A DNA stretch of 25,708 bases. Origin: UBA4615 sp044360485. GTDB taxonomy: Bacteria; Pseudomonadota; Gammaproteobacteria; Burkholderiales; Burkholderiaceae_E. Positions 7,347 to 15,347 of the stretch are shown piece by piece. Under the pieces are notes generated by a model. That model had not been told where the DNA came from. It saw only the letters and a list, made by a program, of their open reading frames with translations, and searched no databases. The position numbers and the translations under genes were made by a program. Every line of letters begins with the position of its first letter. Position 1 is the first letter of the stretch. The stretch covers positions 1-25,708 of the forward strand of contig JBIKKG010000023.1 of the NCBI GenBank assembly GCA_044360485.1, written 5' to 3'.

Positions 7347-8465
7347 TTATTTGCCGAAGGAAAACGACAGGGCTGGCGCAGCAGTGGCCGGGGCCACATT
7401 CAAAGAGATCAATTGAGTCAGCAGCAGGAACGTCGACTTGGAATCCAGATCATCGTCGGCAATATAAAAATACGTTCCTCTGTAGAACACTGACACGCTC
7501 GCGTCGTCCGGCGGAGTCTTTGAAGACTTGACGGTGAAGATGTATTCCATCATCTCCTTCCAGTCGAATACCTCGCCATTCAAGCGTCTCGTGACCCGGA
7601 CCTTGCCGGCCTTCACATCGGCTTCAGGAATCTCGATCCCGGTCGACAGCAGGTTCATCGCCGCCAACAGCGGCCTTGTGATGATGGAAATCGAGTTGCG
7701 TTCGTTATTGTGAACGCCGATGACAATCTTGTACCGATCCAGTTTGGGATCGAGATTCAGCAGTTCCTTGAATTCCTTGATCTCACTTTCGTAATGGGCT
7801 TTATTGAGAAAAACCAGGTCAATGCCGCTTCCGGAGGTGGACTTGAAAAAATCAATGGCGCCTTCGCGTTGGAGCGTTCGCAGCAGCCGCACGATGCGAT
7901 GAAATTGCCGGAACTCCGGCTCGATCGAGGGCTGTGGGCCGGAGGCGGTGTGCGCATTGGGAATGCCGCTGATCTCCTGGACTGCCACCGCAAACACGCG
8001 GTCAAACGACCAGCCGGATTTGATGAACAGGAGCAGGCTGTCGGGGTTCATCGGCGTCATCATCTGGCGCACGAACTTCTCACCGTCCACCGGCGCATAA
8101 AACACCGTCGGCTTTTCATTCAAGGCGACACTGGCGCTTGGTGTGACGCTCTGGGTTGACACACTGGAAGTGATCGCCCTGACGCCGTTGATATTGTCAA
8201 CCGAGACTCGTGAGCCACCCAGATTGAATGCCTGGTTGAACTCCAGGGTCGAAGCCACCCGTTCGACGTTTGTAAAATACAAGGTATCGCGATACCGGCT
8301 CCTGATCAGGTTCAATAACAATTCCTGATCATTGGTGGCTTTGATGGCCTGGTTATAGCTTTCCCTGCCGTAGCTGATGCTCCTTGGACCCATTGTCGGG
8401 GCCATGCAGCCCACGAGGGTCGAGAGGGTCAGAAGTGCGGCAATCCCGCGGGGGAGTATGTTCAT
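7347..8465 (-). CDS. predicted lipoprotein of unknown function
   Basis: 372 residues. The N-terminus is a lipoprotein signal: a short positive start (MNILPR), a hydrophobic stretch and the lipobox LVGC with the acylated Cys at 20, followed by Met, which suggests outer-membrane sorting. The mature protein starts with a conserved-looking block (RESYNQAIKATNDQELLLNLIRSRYRD recognised in pieces), which I recall from uncharacterised proteobacterial lipoproteins. I assign no function. The ATG at 8465 is preferred over a TTG six bases upstream. Base composition is lower than its neighbours: three 60-base lines I counted within it gave 45, 52 and 45% G+C, against 57-62% in flanking genes. It ends 41 bases before the glycan operon with no obvious terminator, so read-through into that operon is possible. 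Confidence 0.85.
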   Translation of the reverse strand: MNILPRGIAALLTLSTLVGCMAPTMGPRSISYGRESYNQAIKATNDQELLLNLIRSRYRDTLYFTNVERVASTLEFNQAFNLGGSRVSVDNINGVRAITSSVSTQSVTPSASVALNEKPTVFYAPVDGEKFVRQMMTPMNPDSLLLFIKSGWSFDRVFAVAVQEISGIPNAHTASGPQPSIEPEFRQFHRIVRLLRTLQREGAIDFFKSTSGSGIDLVFLNKAHYESEIKEFKELLNLDPKLDRYKIVIGVHNNERNSISIITRPLLAAMNLLSTGIEIPEADVKAGKVRVTRRLNGEVFDWKEMMEYIFTVKSSKTPPDDASVSVFYRGTYFYIADDDLDSKSTFLLLTQLISLNVAPATAAPALSFSFGK

Positions 8466-8488
8466 GCTCAAGAATCAGGTCAGATCAG

Positions 8489-8508
8489 GAAGCAAAGGTC
8501 GAAGCAAA
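8489..8508. repeat. short direct repeat GAAGCAAA x2
   Basis: Two copies of GAAGCAAA separated by four bases, in the upstream region of the lipoprotein gene (24-43 bases before its ATG). It might be a regulator half-site pair or chance. Confidence 0.25.
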
Positions 8509-8521
8509 TAGCCTGCGGCGC

Positions 8522-8538
8522 GCCCGATGACATCGGGC
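8522..8538. repeat. perfect inverted repeat GCCCGATG-A-CATCGGGC, possible hairpin
   Basis: Eight-base arms around a single base, read as a six-pair stem with a five-base loop. It lies 31 bases beyond the stop of the TIGR03084-like gene and upstream of the lipoprotein gene. It could terminate minus-strand transcription, but no uridine run follows on either strand. It could also be an operator. Low confidence in any role. Confidence 0.35.
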
Positions 8539-8568
8539 TGCTCCGCACATGGCGACCTCGAGCCGCAA

Positions 8569-9369
8569 CTATCTGTGCCGAATGCCGCGAGAGCCCGGTG
8601 CGGGCGGATCCTGAGGCGGTCCGGCAAAACATTGCGCCATGGACATCCAGGCGCGCGCGTTTGGCCCGTCCACCTGCAGCATCACATCGTCAACATGGCG
8701 AGTTTGGGCCACCACCTGACAAAACGCTTCGGCCGGGCCGGCGATCCGCTCACCTTGCCCGTCATCACCCAGCGCCAGCACTTCGCCCGAGGGCAGGGTC
8801 AATCGCAGACATGGCATGGGCTGGGGCACCTCAAGGCCGCGGTTGCGAAAGGTCCATCCGTAGGTGTTGGCGCCCAGCGCCACGATATGACGCAGACCGT
8901 CACCATTGCGCCGCACCACCCCCAGGTGGTCGTACACCGCCTGGGCATGCGCCCAGGTTTCCATGAGTCGCGCCGTGATCGATGAGCGCGCGCTCATGTC
9001 CGGACCGCTCCATTTGAGCCGGCGCTTCGGGTCGGCCTGCAAAAAGAGGTCAGCCGTACGCTCGCCGCTGTGTCGCCAGACTTCGAGCAGCGCCTGGCCG
9101 CCCAGGCCCTTGAAGTGATCGTTCTCGAACGCCCGCATGCCACCGGGGTATCCCCGGAATGTCCCCAGCACCGCCAGCAGTCCGTTTTCATCGTCCAGCT
9201 GCTTGCACGCCATGCCGTTCCAGAACGCCAGATGCTGGAGCACCGCGTTGGTGGTCCAGCCCTTGAACAACGTGGGTTGCGCAAAACGCTCATCGGGCAG
9301 ACCGGCGAGCAGGGTATGAATGGCGTGGCACTCGGCCCGGAAGTCCTCGGCAACCTGCATGGGCAACAT
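8569..9369 (-). CDS. TIGR03084 family DinB-like metal-binding protein
   Basis: 266 residues. The N-terminal half is a four-helix DinB/maleylpyruvate-isomerase-like bundle. It shows KGWTTNAVLQHLAFW with candidate metal ligand His46, and METWAHAQAVYDHLG with Glu137 and His141. The C-terminal half, with CLRLTLPSGEVLALGDDGQGERIAGP, fits the TIGR03084 pattern. Related bundles use mycothiol, glutathione or other thiols; the reaction of this family is not established. I chose ATG 9369 because AAAGGA lies seven bases before it. Starts at 9387 and 9393 are possible; the latter overlaps the tctA stop as TGATG. It follows tctA by 23 bases and is probably the last gene of the transporter operon, so it may act on the imported compound or its CoA or thiol derivative (inference). 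Confidence 0.85.
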   Translation of the reverse strand: MLPMQVAEDFRAECHAIHTLLAGLPDERFAQPTLFKGWTTNAVLQHLAFWNGMACKQLDDENGLLAVLGTFRGYPGGMRAFENDHFKGLGGQALLEVWRHSGERTADLFLQADPKRRLKWSGPDMSARSSITARLMETWAHAQAVYDHLGVVRRNGDGLRHIVALGANTYGWTFRNRGLEVPQPMPCLRLTLPSGEVLALGDDGQGERIAGPAEAFCQVVAQTRHVDDVMLQVDGPNARAWMSMAQCFAGPPQDPPAPGSRGIRHR

Positions 9370-9375
9370 CACGGA

Positions 9376-9382
9376 TTCCTTT
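9376..9382 (-). promoter_or_regulatory. Shine-Dalgarno deciding the TIGR03084 start
   Basis: AAAGGAA on the minus strand ends about seven bases before the ATG at 9367-9369. It lies inside the possible longer reading frame that would start at 9387 or 9393, and so favours the shorter protein. Confidence 0.55.
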
Positions 9383-9392
9383 CGCATCGACA

Positions 9393-10880
9393 TCAGCCTG
9401 TAGACACTGCCTTGCGTTTGGGCCACAGACCGGCCAGCAGGATCACGGCTGCAGCCAGCGCAAAGCCAATCGACAATTTGCTGTGCAGGAAGATCATTGG
9501 ATCGCCATCGGAAATCGACAGCGCCTGTCGCACCGAACGCTCAAAGATCGGACCCAGCACATAGGCCAGGATGACGATCCCCAGATCAAAACCGTGCCGG
9601 CGCAAGTAATAGCCCACGAATCCGAAGATCACCGCCACCACGACATCGGCCGGATTGCCGCTGTTGGAGTACACGCCAATGAGGCACACCAGCAAAATCA
9701 TCGGCGTGAGATAGACCCGAGGGATATCCAGGATTTTCACGAACAGGCCAATGAGTGGCAGGTTGAGCACCAGCAGCATGACATTGCCGATGTACATGCT
9801 GGCCACCACACCCCAGAAGACCTCGGGTGCGCGCTCAAGGATTTGCGGGCCAGGGGCTACGCCATGGATCATGAAGGCGCCCAGTAGCAGCGCCGTGATT
9901 GCGTTGGCAGGAATGCCCATGCACAGCAGCGGCACGAAGGCGCCGGTCGTGCCGGCATTGTTGGCCGCTTCAGGCCCTGCAAGACCCTCTACGGCCCCTT
10001 TGCCGAACTGCTCGGGGTGCTTGGAGAGCTTGCGTTCCACCGCATACGAGAGGAACGAAGCAATCACTGCGCCGCCCCCAGGCAACAGGCCCACCAGAAA
10101 ACCGAGTACCGTGCCGCGACCCACCGGAGCGACGGATCTGCGGGCTTCCTCAGCCGTGGGCAGAAAACCCGACAGGCCTTTCGGGGGCGCCAGGATCTTG
10201 AGCTCGCTTTCTTCCCGGCGCGCCATGAACAGCACCTCGGACAGACCGAAGAGGCCGATGGCCAGCGGCACCAGATTGACGCCATCCGCCAGCGTGAGAA
10301 TGTCAAAGGTCAGACGCGGCGTCATATTCATCGGGTCCAGCCCGATCGTGCCCAGCAGCAACCCAAAGGCCGCCATGAGCAGTGCGCGAGGCAGCGACCC
10401 GCCCGACATGTAGGTCACCATCGACAGCCCTGCCAGCATCATCATGGCGTACTCAGAGGGCCCGAACGCCAGCACCATTTTGGCCAGCGGCGGCGACAGA
10501 AAGCTGATGGCAATCACCCCGAGCGTGCCCGCCACAAACGAGCCCACGCCGGCGATGAACAAGGCTGAACCCGCGCGGCCCTTGCGGGCCATCTCATAGC
10601 CATCCAGGCAAGTCACGACCGACGAGGCTTCGCCTGGAATGCGCATGAGCACCGAGGTGACCGTGCCGCCGTAGGCCACGCCGTAATAGATGCCCGAGAG
10701 CATGATGATGGCCGAGGTCACGTCCATCTTGAAGGTGATCGGCAGCAGGATGGCAATCGTCGTGAGCGGACCCAGGCCAGGCAGGATCCCCACCACGGTG
10801 CCGAGAAAGGCACCAATGAAGCAATAGAGCAGGTTTTCGGCCGTCAGGACGATCGCAAAACCGTTGAGCAGTGCGTCCAT
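9393..10880 (-). CDS. tctA: tripartite tricarboxylate transporter, large permease TctA
   Basis: 495 residues with roughly ten to twelve hydrophobic helices, the standard size for TctA. Signature stretches are GILPGLGPLTTIAILLPITF near residue 35, IMLSGIYYGVAYGGTV, IPGEASSVVTCLDGYEMA, and the second-half repeat GLLPGGGAVIASFLSYAVE with LAGPEAANNAGTTGAFVPLL. TctA forms the sodium- or proton-coupled channel. It works with the small subunit TctB and a periplasmic binding protein (TctC/Bug) to import carboxylates. All three genes are present here in order tctC-tctB-tctA on the minus strand, with 14 bases between tctB and tctA. The substrate cannot be predicted: family members take citrate, terephthalate, glutarate and others. 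Confidence 0.96.
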   Translation of the reverse strand: MDALLNGFAIVLTAENLLYCFIGAFLGTVVGILPGLGPLTTIAILLPITFKMDVTSAIIMLSGIYYGVAYGGTVTSVLMRIPGEASSVVTCLDGYEMARKGRAGSALFIAGVGSFVAGTLGVIAISFLSPPLAKMVLAFGPSEYAMMMLAGLSMVTYMSGGSLPRALLMAAFGLLLGTIGLDPMNMTPRLTFDILTLADGVNLVPLAIGLFGLSEVLFMARREESELKILAPPKGLSGFLPTAEEARRSVAPVGRGTVLGFLVGLLPGGGAVIASFLSYAVERKLSKHPEQFGKGAVEGLAGPEAANNAGTTGAFVPLLCMGIPANAITALLLGAFMIHGVAPGPQILERAPEVFWGVVASMYIGNVMLLVLNLPLIGLFVKILDIPRVYLTPMILLVCLIGVYSNSGNPADVVVAVIFGFVGYYLRRHGFDLGIVILAYVLGPIFERSVRQALSISDGDPMIFLHSKLSIGFALAAAVILLAGLWPKRKAVSTG

Positions 10881-10894
10881 CGATCAGTATCCGC

Positions 10895-11440
10895 TTAGCG
10901 CACCAGCGACAGAAAAGCGCGCTCGATCGGGCCGGTCGGCAAATCAACCCGCAGCCACCACGCGAAGCACACCAGCCCGATGACGGACGCGGCTAATCCG
11001 TAGGTGAGCGCGCTGCGCCACGAGCGACCTTCGGCAAAGCGCACCAGCAGGATCGAGACAGCAAACGCCGTCAGCACGAACCCGGCAAACGCCGACCCGA
11101 GCGCAAGCACAACAAGCGCCAGGCAATACAGCCCAAAGGTGGAGCGAGTCCGCCCAGCCTCTGCCGCATCAAGCGGGTCGGTGTCGCCTGCCTCGGTCGC
11201 ACTGTCACGCCCGGGCCACAACAGCACGACCAGCGACAATGCCACACATACACTGGCGACCACCATCGGCCACAGCCCAGGCCCTGGGCCGTCGATTGCC
11301 CAGCGCTCCAGCCCCCAGGCCTGCCACATGCCAATCAAGGCCGTGGCCAGCAACGCGAGCGTGGCCCACCGCACGCCCCACAAGGGGCGAGCGGCCGGTG
11401 CTGCAGGCGGGGCGGCGCTGCCGCCAGTTGATTCAGCCAT
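10895..11440 (-). CDS. tctB: tripartite tricarboxylate transporter, small subunit TctB
   Basis: 181 residues with four predicted membrane helices: around VRWATLALLATALIG, WPMVVASVCVALSLVVLL, GLYCLALVVLALGSAFAGFVL and LTYGLAASVIGLVCFAWW. The GPGLWPMVVA segment matches the TctB pattern G.G.fP...g. The protein ends in WWLRVDLPTGP, typical for the family. The start at 11440 overlaps the tctC stop as TGATG; the longer in-frame extension upstream is a shadow of tctC. A 24-residue Ala/Pro-rich cytoplasmic N-terminus precedes the first helix. TctB sequences diverge fast, so the call rests on topology, length and position between tctC and tctA. Confidence 0.9.
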   Translation of the reverse strand: MAESTGGSAAPPAAPAARPLWGVRWATLALLATALIGMWQAWGLERWAIDGPGPGLWPMVVASVCVALSLVVLLWPGRDSATEAGDTDPLDAAEAGRTRSTFGLYCLALVVLALGSAFAGFVLTAFAVSILLVRFAEGRSWRSALTYGLAASVIGLVCFAWWLRVDLPTGPIERAFLSLVR

Positions 11441-12405
11441 CAGCGCTTTTTCGCCATGCCGGTTTCCTGAAGGATCGGCATCAAGTCGGTTTCGATACTC
11501 TTCAAGTAGGCCTTGTAGTCGGGCCCGCTGCGCCAGACTGGTTCGATGCCCAGCTTGGCGATCTGATCGGTCACCGTTTTGTCCTTCATGCAATCGGCCA
11601 GCGCTGCATCAACGCGACTCTTGATGGCCGGATCCACACCAGCCGGGTAGGCGTAGCCGAAAGGTCCGCGGGTCATGGCGTTGTAGCCCAACTCCTTGAG
11701 CGTCTTGACGTCCGGGTAATCGGGCCAGCGAGCAGGGCCTGCTGCGGCCAAAAATCTCAGCTTTCCAGCATCGATTTGCGGGCGCATCTCGGCCACCGTC
11801 TGGATGACAGCATCCACGTGCCCGCCCACGCACTGTGACACCGCTTCCAGGCCGCCACTGAAGACGACCCAGCGAAAGCGCGCTCCGGTGATCTTGGCCA
11901 ACTGGAACATCGCCACCACGTTGGTGATGTTGTTCGAGCCATAGGTCACCAGGCGCTTTTTGCCTTCAGCGACCAGATCCTCGATCGACTTGATCGACGA
12001 GCCTTCGCCCACACCGATACCGTAGCGCAGCTCGGCCACCTGACCGATGATGTCAAAACCGTCCCAAGGGTTGTATTTCACGTCCATGGCGGCCGGAACG
12101 GTGACATGGCTCGAGATTGCAGCCATCCCCATGGTGTAGCCATCGGGCGCAGCGCTGGCCAGCGTGCTCGCACCCAGGGCGCCAGCGCCACCGACCACGT
12201 TCTTCACGATGACCGTGCCTTGCAGCCGCTTTTCGAGGGCCTGCGCGATGATGCGCGCGGTCAGATCGGTCGAAGCGCCGGCCGCATTGGGGTTGATGAG
12301 GGTGATTTCGCGTGCGGGCCATTTGCCGGACTGGGCACGGGCCGCCGGAAGGCTGGCGCCGGCGAGCACAGCGCCTGCTGCACGAAGTGCGGTTCTGCGT
12401 TGCAT
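11440..12405 (-). CDS. tctC: Bug/TctC periplasmic solute-binding protein
   Basis: 321 residues. The N-terminal signal (MQRRTALRAAGAVLAGASLPAARAQ) has a twin arginine followed by a moderately hydrophobic stretch and ends in an AxA-type site. It could therefore be Tat- or Sec-exported. The mature protein follows the Bug fold: ITLINPNAAGASTDLTARI (usually VPfapGGatDi), GGAGALGASTLASAAPDGYT, and a late DYPDVKTLKELGY. The usual first-loop Gly-Gly is Ala-Gly here (NAAGAS), which may bear on ligand binding. A Shine-Dalgarno AGGGAGA lies nine bases upstream. It heads the transporter operon and supplies ligand to TctAB. The upstream non-coding region carries a 14-base palindrome that may be its operator. 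Confidence 0.94.
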   Translation of the reverse strand: MQRRTALRAAGAVLAGASLPAARAQSGKWPAREITLINPNAAGASTDLTARIIAQALEKRLQGTVIVKNVVGGAGALGASTLASAAPDGYTMGMAAISSHVTVPAAMDVKYNPWDGFDIIGQVAELRYGIGVGEGSSIKSIEDLVAEGKKRLVTYGSNNITNVVAMFQLAKITGARFRWVVFSGGLEAVSQCVGGHVDAVIQTVAEMRPQIDAGKLRFLAAAGPARWPDYPDVKTLKELGYNAMTRGPFGYAYPAGVDPAIKSRVDAALADCMKDKTVTDQIAKLGIEPVWRSGPDYKAYLKSIETDLMPILQETGMAKKR

Positions 12406-12733
12406 CGGGTGGTCTCCCTGTTCTGTCTCGTGTGGCCATGCGTACGCATGACTCTGGTTTCATCGGACCCAGGAACAAAATGAACCTGCGGCCAGTGTCC
12501 CGGTTAAGCGGGTACAGCGCGAGTGTACTGCGCGTCGGCAGACCGGTGCGAATCCCTTGGCTCTCACAACGGCTGATGCGAGCCCAACCCGGTCGCGCAC
12601 CACCTACTGGTAAGCTGCCATGCTGCCCGGTGTTGCCTGGGCTGGCCTCGAAACCGCTCAGTCGCTTCGACTCAGTCGCGTCGATCCACTGCATACCGCC
12701 TCGGACAACCTTCCTCTGCACTGCACAGACACC
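12406..12733. other. divergent intergenic region
   Basis: A 328-base gap between the minus-strand tct operon and the plus-strand flavin reductase, so promoters for both should lie here. No convincing -35/-10 pair was found by eye. Visible structures are a perfect 14-base palindrome at 12437-12450, a small CCCG/CGGG hairpin near 12499-12512, and an imperfect dyad around 12518-12534 (CGCG-AGT-GT-ACT-G-CGCG). The flavin reductase frame is open back to 12620, but that extension shows no family sequence. Confidence 0.5.
12437..12450. promoter_or_regulatory. 14-bp perfect palindrome CATGCGTACGCATG, candidate operator
   Basis: Exactly self-complementary over 14 bases and centred about 38 bases upstream of the tctC start. 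The symmetry is direct observation. Binding by a dimeric regulator is inference, as no regulator gene lies in the window. Confidence 0.45.
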
Positions 12734-13396
12734 ATGTTCTACGACACCGCCGCTGACAATCACGGACTGAAACACAATCCTTTCAAAGCACTCATCGTGC
12801 CGCGCCCGATTGGCTGGATCGGCACCCGCAGCATGGCCGGCATCTGCAATCTGGCGCCCTACAGTTTTTTCAACGCCGTCAGTGATCAGCCGCCCGTGGT
12901 CATGTTTGCCTCGGCCGGTCACAAGGATTCGCTGGCGAACATCGAGGAAACCGGCGAATTTACCTGCTCGCTGGCCAATTGGGACTTGCGCGACCAGATG
13001 AACCTGTCCTCGGCGCCGGTCCTGCCAGAGGTCGATGAGTTCGGATTGGCCGGTCTGACCGCCGCCCCGTCAACGATGGTGAAAGTGCCTTGGGTGAAGG
13101 AGAGCCCGGCCGCGTTCGAGTGCCGCCACTGGAAGACCATCGAAATGCCGGTGCAGCCCGGCAAGATCCCCTACGTCGTGGTGTTCGGTCAGGTGGTGGG
13201 CGTGCACATCGATGACCGCTTCATCAAGGAAGGCGTGGTCGACACCGGTGCCATGCGCCCGCTGGCTCGCCTGGGCTACATGGATTACGGGGTGATCACC
13301 CCCGAAACCCTCTTTACCCTGAACCGCCCCACGACCGGGCCGGACAAGCGCACGGCTGAAGTCAAGCCCGGCCCCTGGGATGGCGTCTATCGCTGA
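12734..13396 (+). CDS. flavin reductase family protein
   Basis: 220 residues of the FMN-binding split-barrel flavin reductase/DIM6 family. The hallmark N-terminal block is present: NPFKALIVPRPIGWIGTRS, then NLAPYSFFNAVSDQPPVVMFAS, followed by KDSLANIEETGEFTCSLAN. The GVVDTGAMRPLARLGYMDYGVI segment closes the domain. Members bind FMN and either reduce free flavin for a partner monooxygenase or act as flavoenzymes on their own. No two-component monooxygenase is in the window, so the partner is unknown. The ATG at 12734 (MFYDTAADNHG) is preferred over an upstream in-frame ATG at 12620, because the intervening 38 residues are not family-like; no clear Shine-Dalgarno is seen. Its 3' end overlaps the convergent hydrolase gene by 10 bases. 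Confidence 0.9.
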   Translation: MFYDTAADNHGLKHNPFKALIVPRPIGWIGTRSMAGICNLAPYSFFNAVSDQPPVVMFASAGHKDSLANIEETGEFTCSLANWDLRDQMNLSSAPVLPEVDEFGLAGLTAAPSTMVKVPWVKESPAAFECRHWKTIEMPVQPGKIPYVVVFGQVVGVHIDDRFIKEGVVDTGAMRPLARLGYMDYGVITPETLFTLNRPTTGPDKRTAEVKPGPWDGVYR

Positions 13397-14373
13397 GGCA
13401 GACTGCCCAGAAAATCCAGCAGCAGGCGGTTGACTTCCTCGGGTCGCTCCTGCTGCACCCAGTGCCCTGCCCCCTCCAGAATATGGCTGCCCCGCAATTG
13501 CGGCAGCGTGCGCGAAAAAGCCTCCATTTGCGCGGCGGACGCCGGAAACTTGAGCACGCCGTCGCGCGAGCCGGCAATGAAGAGTGATGGCTGCGTAATC
13601 GGCAGTCCGTACCACGGTGCGGTCAGATGCCAGTTCCGGGTGATGTTGCGATACCAGTTCAGCCCGCCCCGAAAGCCCACGCGGGAAAACTCGCCGGCAA
13701 ACCAGTCCAGGTCGGCTTCGCTCAGCCAGCCAGGCAAGGTCTCGGGGCTGACGGTATTGCTCAGAAACCCGCCGTCTTCGGGCAACATCGCAAAGCCTTT
13801 GCCGGATTCACGCATGTCGCCACTCGCGGTGAAATACACACGGCGCAGCGCATTGCGCACATCGGCCTCGAATTCGGCCTCCGCCACGCCAGGCTTCTGG
13901 AAGTACTGGATGTAAAAACGGGTGATCCCGAGCTTGGTCAGCGAGGTAAAAAGATCAGTGCCACCGCGCGGGGCAAAAGGCACGCTCATGCCCGCCACCG
14001 CGCGAAACATATCGGGCCGCAACAGTGCGCAGTGCCAGGCCACTGGCGCACCCCAGTCGTGGCCCACAACCACAGCCTGCGTCTCGCCCAGTTCGCGCAG
14101 TAGCCCCACCATGTCGCCCACCAGATCCAGAATGGTGTATCGCTCCAGTTCCTGCGGTGCGTCCGTGCCACCATAGCCACGCATGTCGGGGGCAATGCAT
14201 CGATACCCCTGGGCAGACAAGGCCAGCATCTGATGGCGCCATGAGTACCAGCTCTCGGGCCAGCCATGGCAGAACAGCACCGCCGGTCCGGCGCCGCATT
14301 CCGCATAGCGTTGCGTGATGCCGTTGACCGTGACGTGCTTGAGGGCAATGCCCTCGATGGGCGACCCGCTCAT
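13387..14373 (-). CDS. epoxide hydrolase-like alpha/beta hydrolase
   Basis: 328 residues. The oxyanion-hole motif HGWPESWYSWRHQ (from His36) and the nucleophile elbow VGHDWGAPVAW, with Asp106, are those of soluble epoxide hydrolases. The acid Asp271 (GSRDGVLKF) and His304 (GAGHWVQQE) complete the triad. NWYR in the cap region may carry one of the ring-opening tyrosines. Epoxide hydrolases add water to an epoxide through an ester on Asp; some relatives act on haloacetates. The HGWP motif favours epoxide over haloalkane substrates. No signal peptide, so cytoplasmic. The start overlaps the stop of the quinone oxidoreductase gene as ATGA, so the two are cotranscribed and probably coupled. Confidence 0.9.
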   Translation of the reverse strand: MSGSPIEGIALKHVTVNGITQRYAECGAGPAVLFCHGWPESWYSWRHQMLALSAQGYRCIAPDMRGYGGTDAPQELERYTILDLVGDMVGLLRELGETQAVVVGHDWGAPVAWHCALLRPDMFRAVAGMSVPFAPRGGTDLFTSLTKLGITRFYIQYFQKPGVAEAEFEADVRNALRRVYFTASGDMRESGKGFAMLPEDGGFLSNTVSPETLPGWLSEADLDWFAGEFSRVGFRGGLNWYRNITRNWHLTAPWYGLPITQPSLFIAGSRDGVLKFPASAAQMEAFSRTLPQLRGSHILEGAGHWVQQERPEEVNRLLLDFLGSLPQR

Positions 14374-15347
14374 GGAGCCACCATGACAACGACCTTGCCA
14401 AAGTGACGATTGGCTTTCATGTGCGCCAGCGCATCGGCAGTCTGCGCAAGCGCAAATCTGCGATCAATCGGCAAGCTCAGGCGACCATCGGCCAGCGCGG
14501 CAGCCAGGTCGGCCAACATGAGTCGATTGATCTCGTGTACCTCGTCGGCTGAACGCGTGCGAAAGGTCACGCCGATATAGCTGATTCGTCGCAGCGCATG
14601 CAGGTCGAAATCGAACTCGGCCTTCATTCCGCCCAGGCGTCCGACGTTCACGATACGCCCCAGAATGCGTGTGGCGCGCAGATTCGCGGTAGCCAGCGAG
14701 CCTGAGACCTGATCCACGATCAGATCGACGCCCTTGCCGTCGGTGGCTGAGAGCACCGCATCCACCCAGCCGGGGTCGGTGGTATCGAGTGCCAGGTGCG
14801 CGCCGTGCTCGGTCAGCTTTGCCCGACGGCCCGCGTCGGTGGACGTTCCAATCACCAGCGATGCCCCCTGCAGTCGCGCGATTTTCATCGCCATCAACCC
14901 CACACCGGAACTCGCGCCCTGAATCAGCACACTGCCGCCGGCCTTCAACTGACCGTGGGTGATGACCGCATCGTGCATGGTCTGCAGCGCTACGGGGAGC
15001 GTGGCGGCCTGCTCAAAACTCATGGATGCCGCAGGGATGGGCATGACCCGTCCCCGATCAGCCACCGCATATTCTGCAAAGGCGCCTGCGCCCGAGCCCA
15101 TGACCCGATCGCCCGGTTTGACATGCGTCACCTGCGCGCCGACCGCGCTGACCACGCCCGCGAACTCCATGCCCAGCACGGTACCCGCACCGCCGCGTGC
15201 GCCGTGCATGTGGCCAGCCGCCATGCCCAGGTCGGCGCGATTGAGCGCACACGCATGCACGCGCACCAGCACCTCACGGGGCTGTGGCACCGGTTGCGCA
15301 ACCTCAGCGAGTGCCGGTCCCCCGGCTTGAATCACGATGGCTTTCAT
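14370..15347 (-). CDS. zinc-independent NADPH:quinone oxidoreductase-like MDR protein
   Basis: 325 residues of the medium-chain dehydrogenase/reductase superfamily. The N-terminal GroES-like domain has HACALNRADLGMAAGH and GMEFAGVVSAVG. The Rossmann domain has LIQGASSGVGLMAMKIAR (about 141-158), giving the AxxGxxG NAD(P)H motif. The catalytic-zinc cysteine and histidine pattern is absent, so it belongs with the quinone oxidoreductase/enoyl reductase branch rather than the alcohol dehydrogenases. It may reduce quinones or alpha,beta-unsaturated carbonyls. GAGGAG lies nine bases before the ATG at 15347, which fixes the start; the long in-frame extension upstream is not coding. It is the first gene of a two-gene operon with the epoxide hydrolase, suggesting joint handling of reactive electrophiles. 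Confidence 0.91.
   Translation of the reverse strand: MKAIVIQAGGPALAEVAQPVPQPREVLVRVHACALNRADLGMAAGHMHGARGGAGTVLGMEFAGVVSAVGAQVTHVKPGDRVMGSGAGAFAEYAVADRGRVMPIPAASMSFEQAATLPVALQTMHDAVITHGQLKAGGSVLIQGASSGVGLMAMKIARLQGASLVIGTSTDAGRRAKLTEHGAHLALDTTDPGWVDAVLSATDGKGVDLIVDQVSGSLATANLRATRILGRIVNVGRLGGMKAEFDFDLHALRRISYIGVTFRTRSADEVHEINRLMLADLAAALADGRLSLPIDRRFALAQTADALAHMKANRHFGKVVVMVAP

Noticed and set aside
8522..8538. Intrinsic terminator at the inverted repeat
   Set aside because: The stem is good but no uridine tract follows on either strand, so it is kept only as an inverted repeat.
12053..12922. 289-codon minus-strand frame spanning tctC 5' end, the intergenic gap and the flavin reductase 5' end
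   Set aside because: It crosses two well-supported genes, shows no conserved motif, and has no ribosome-binding site.
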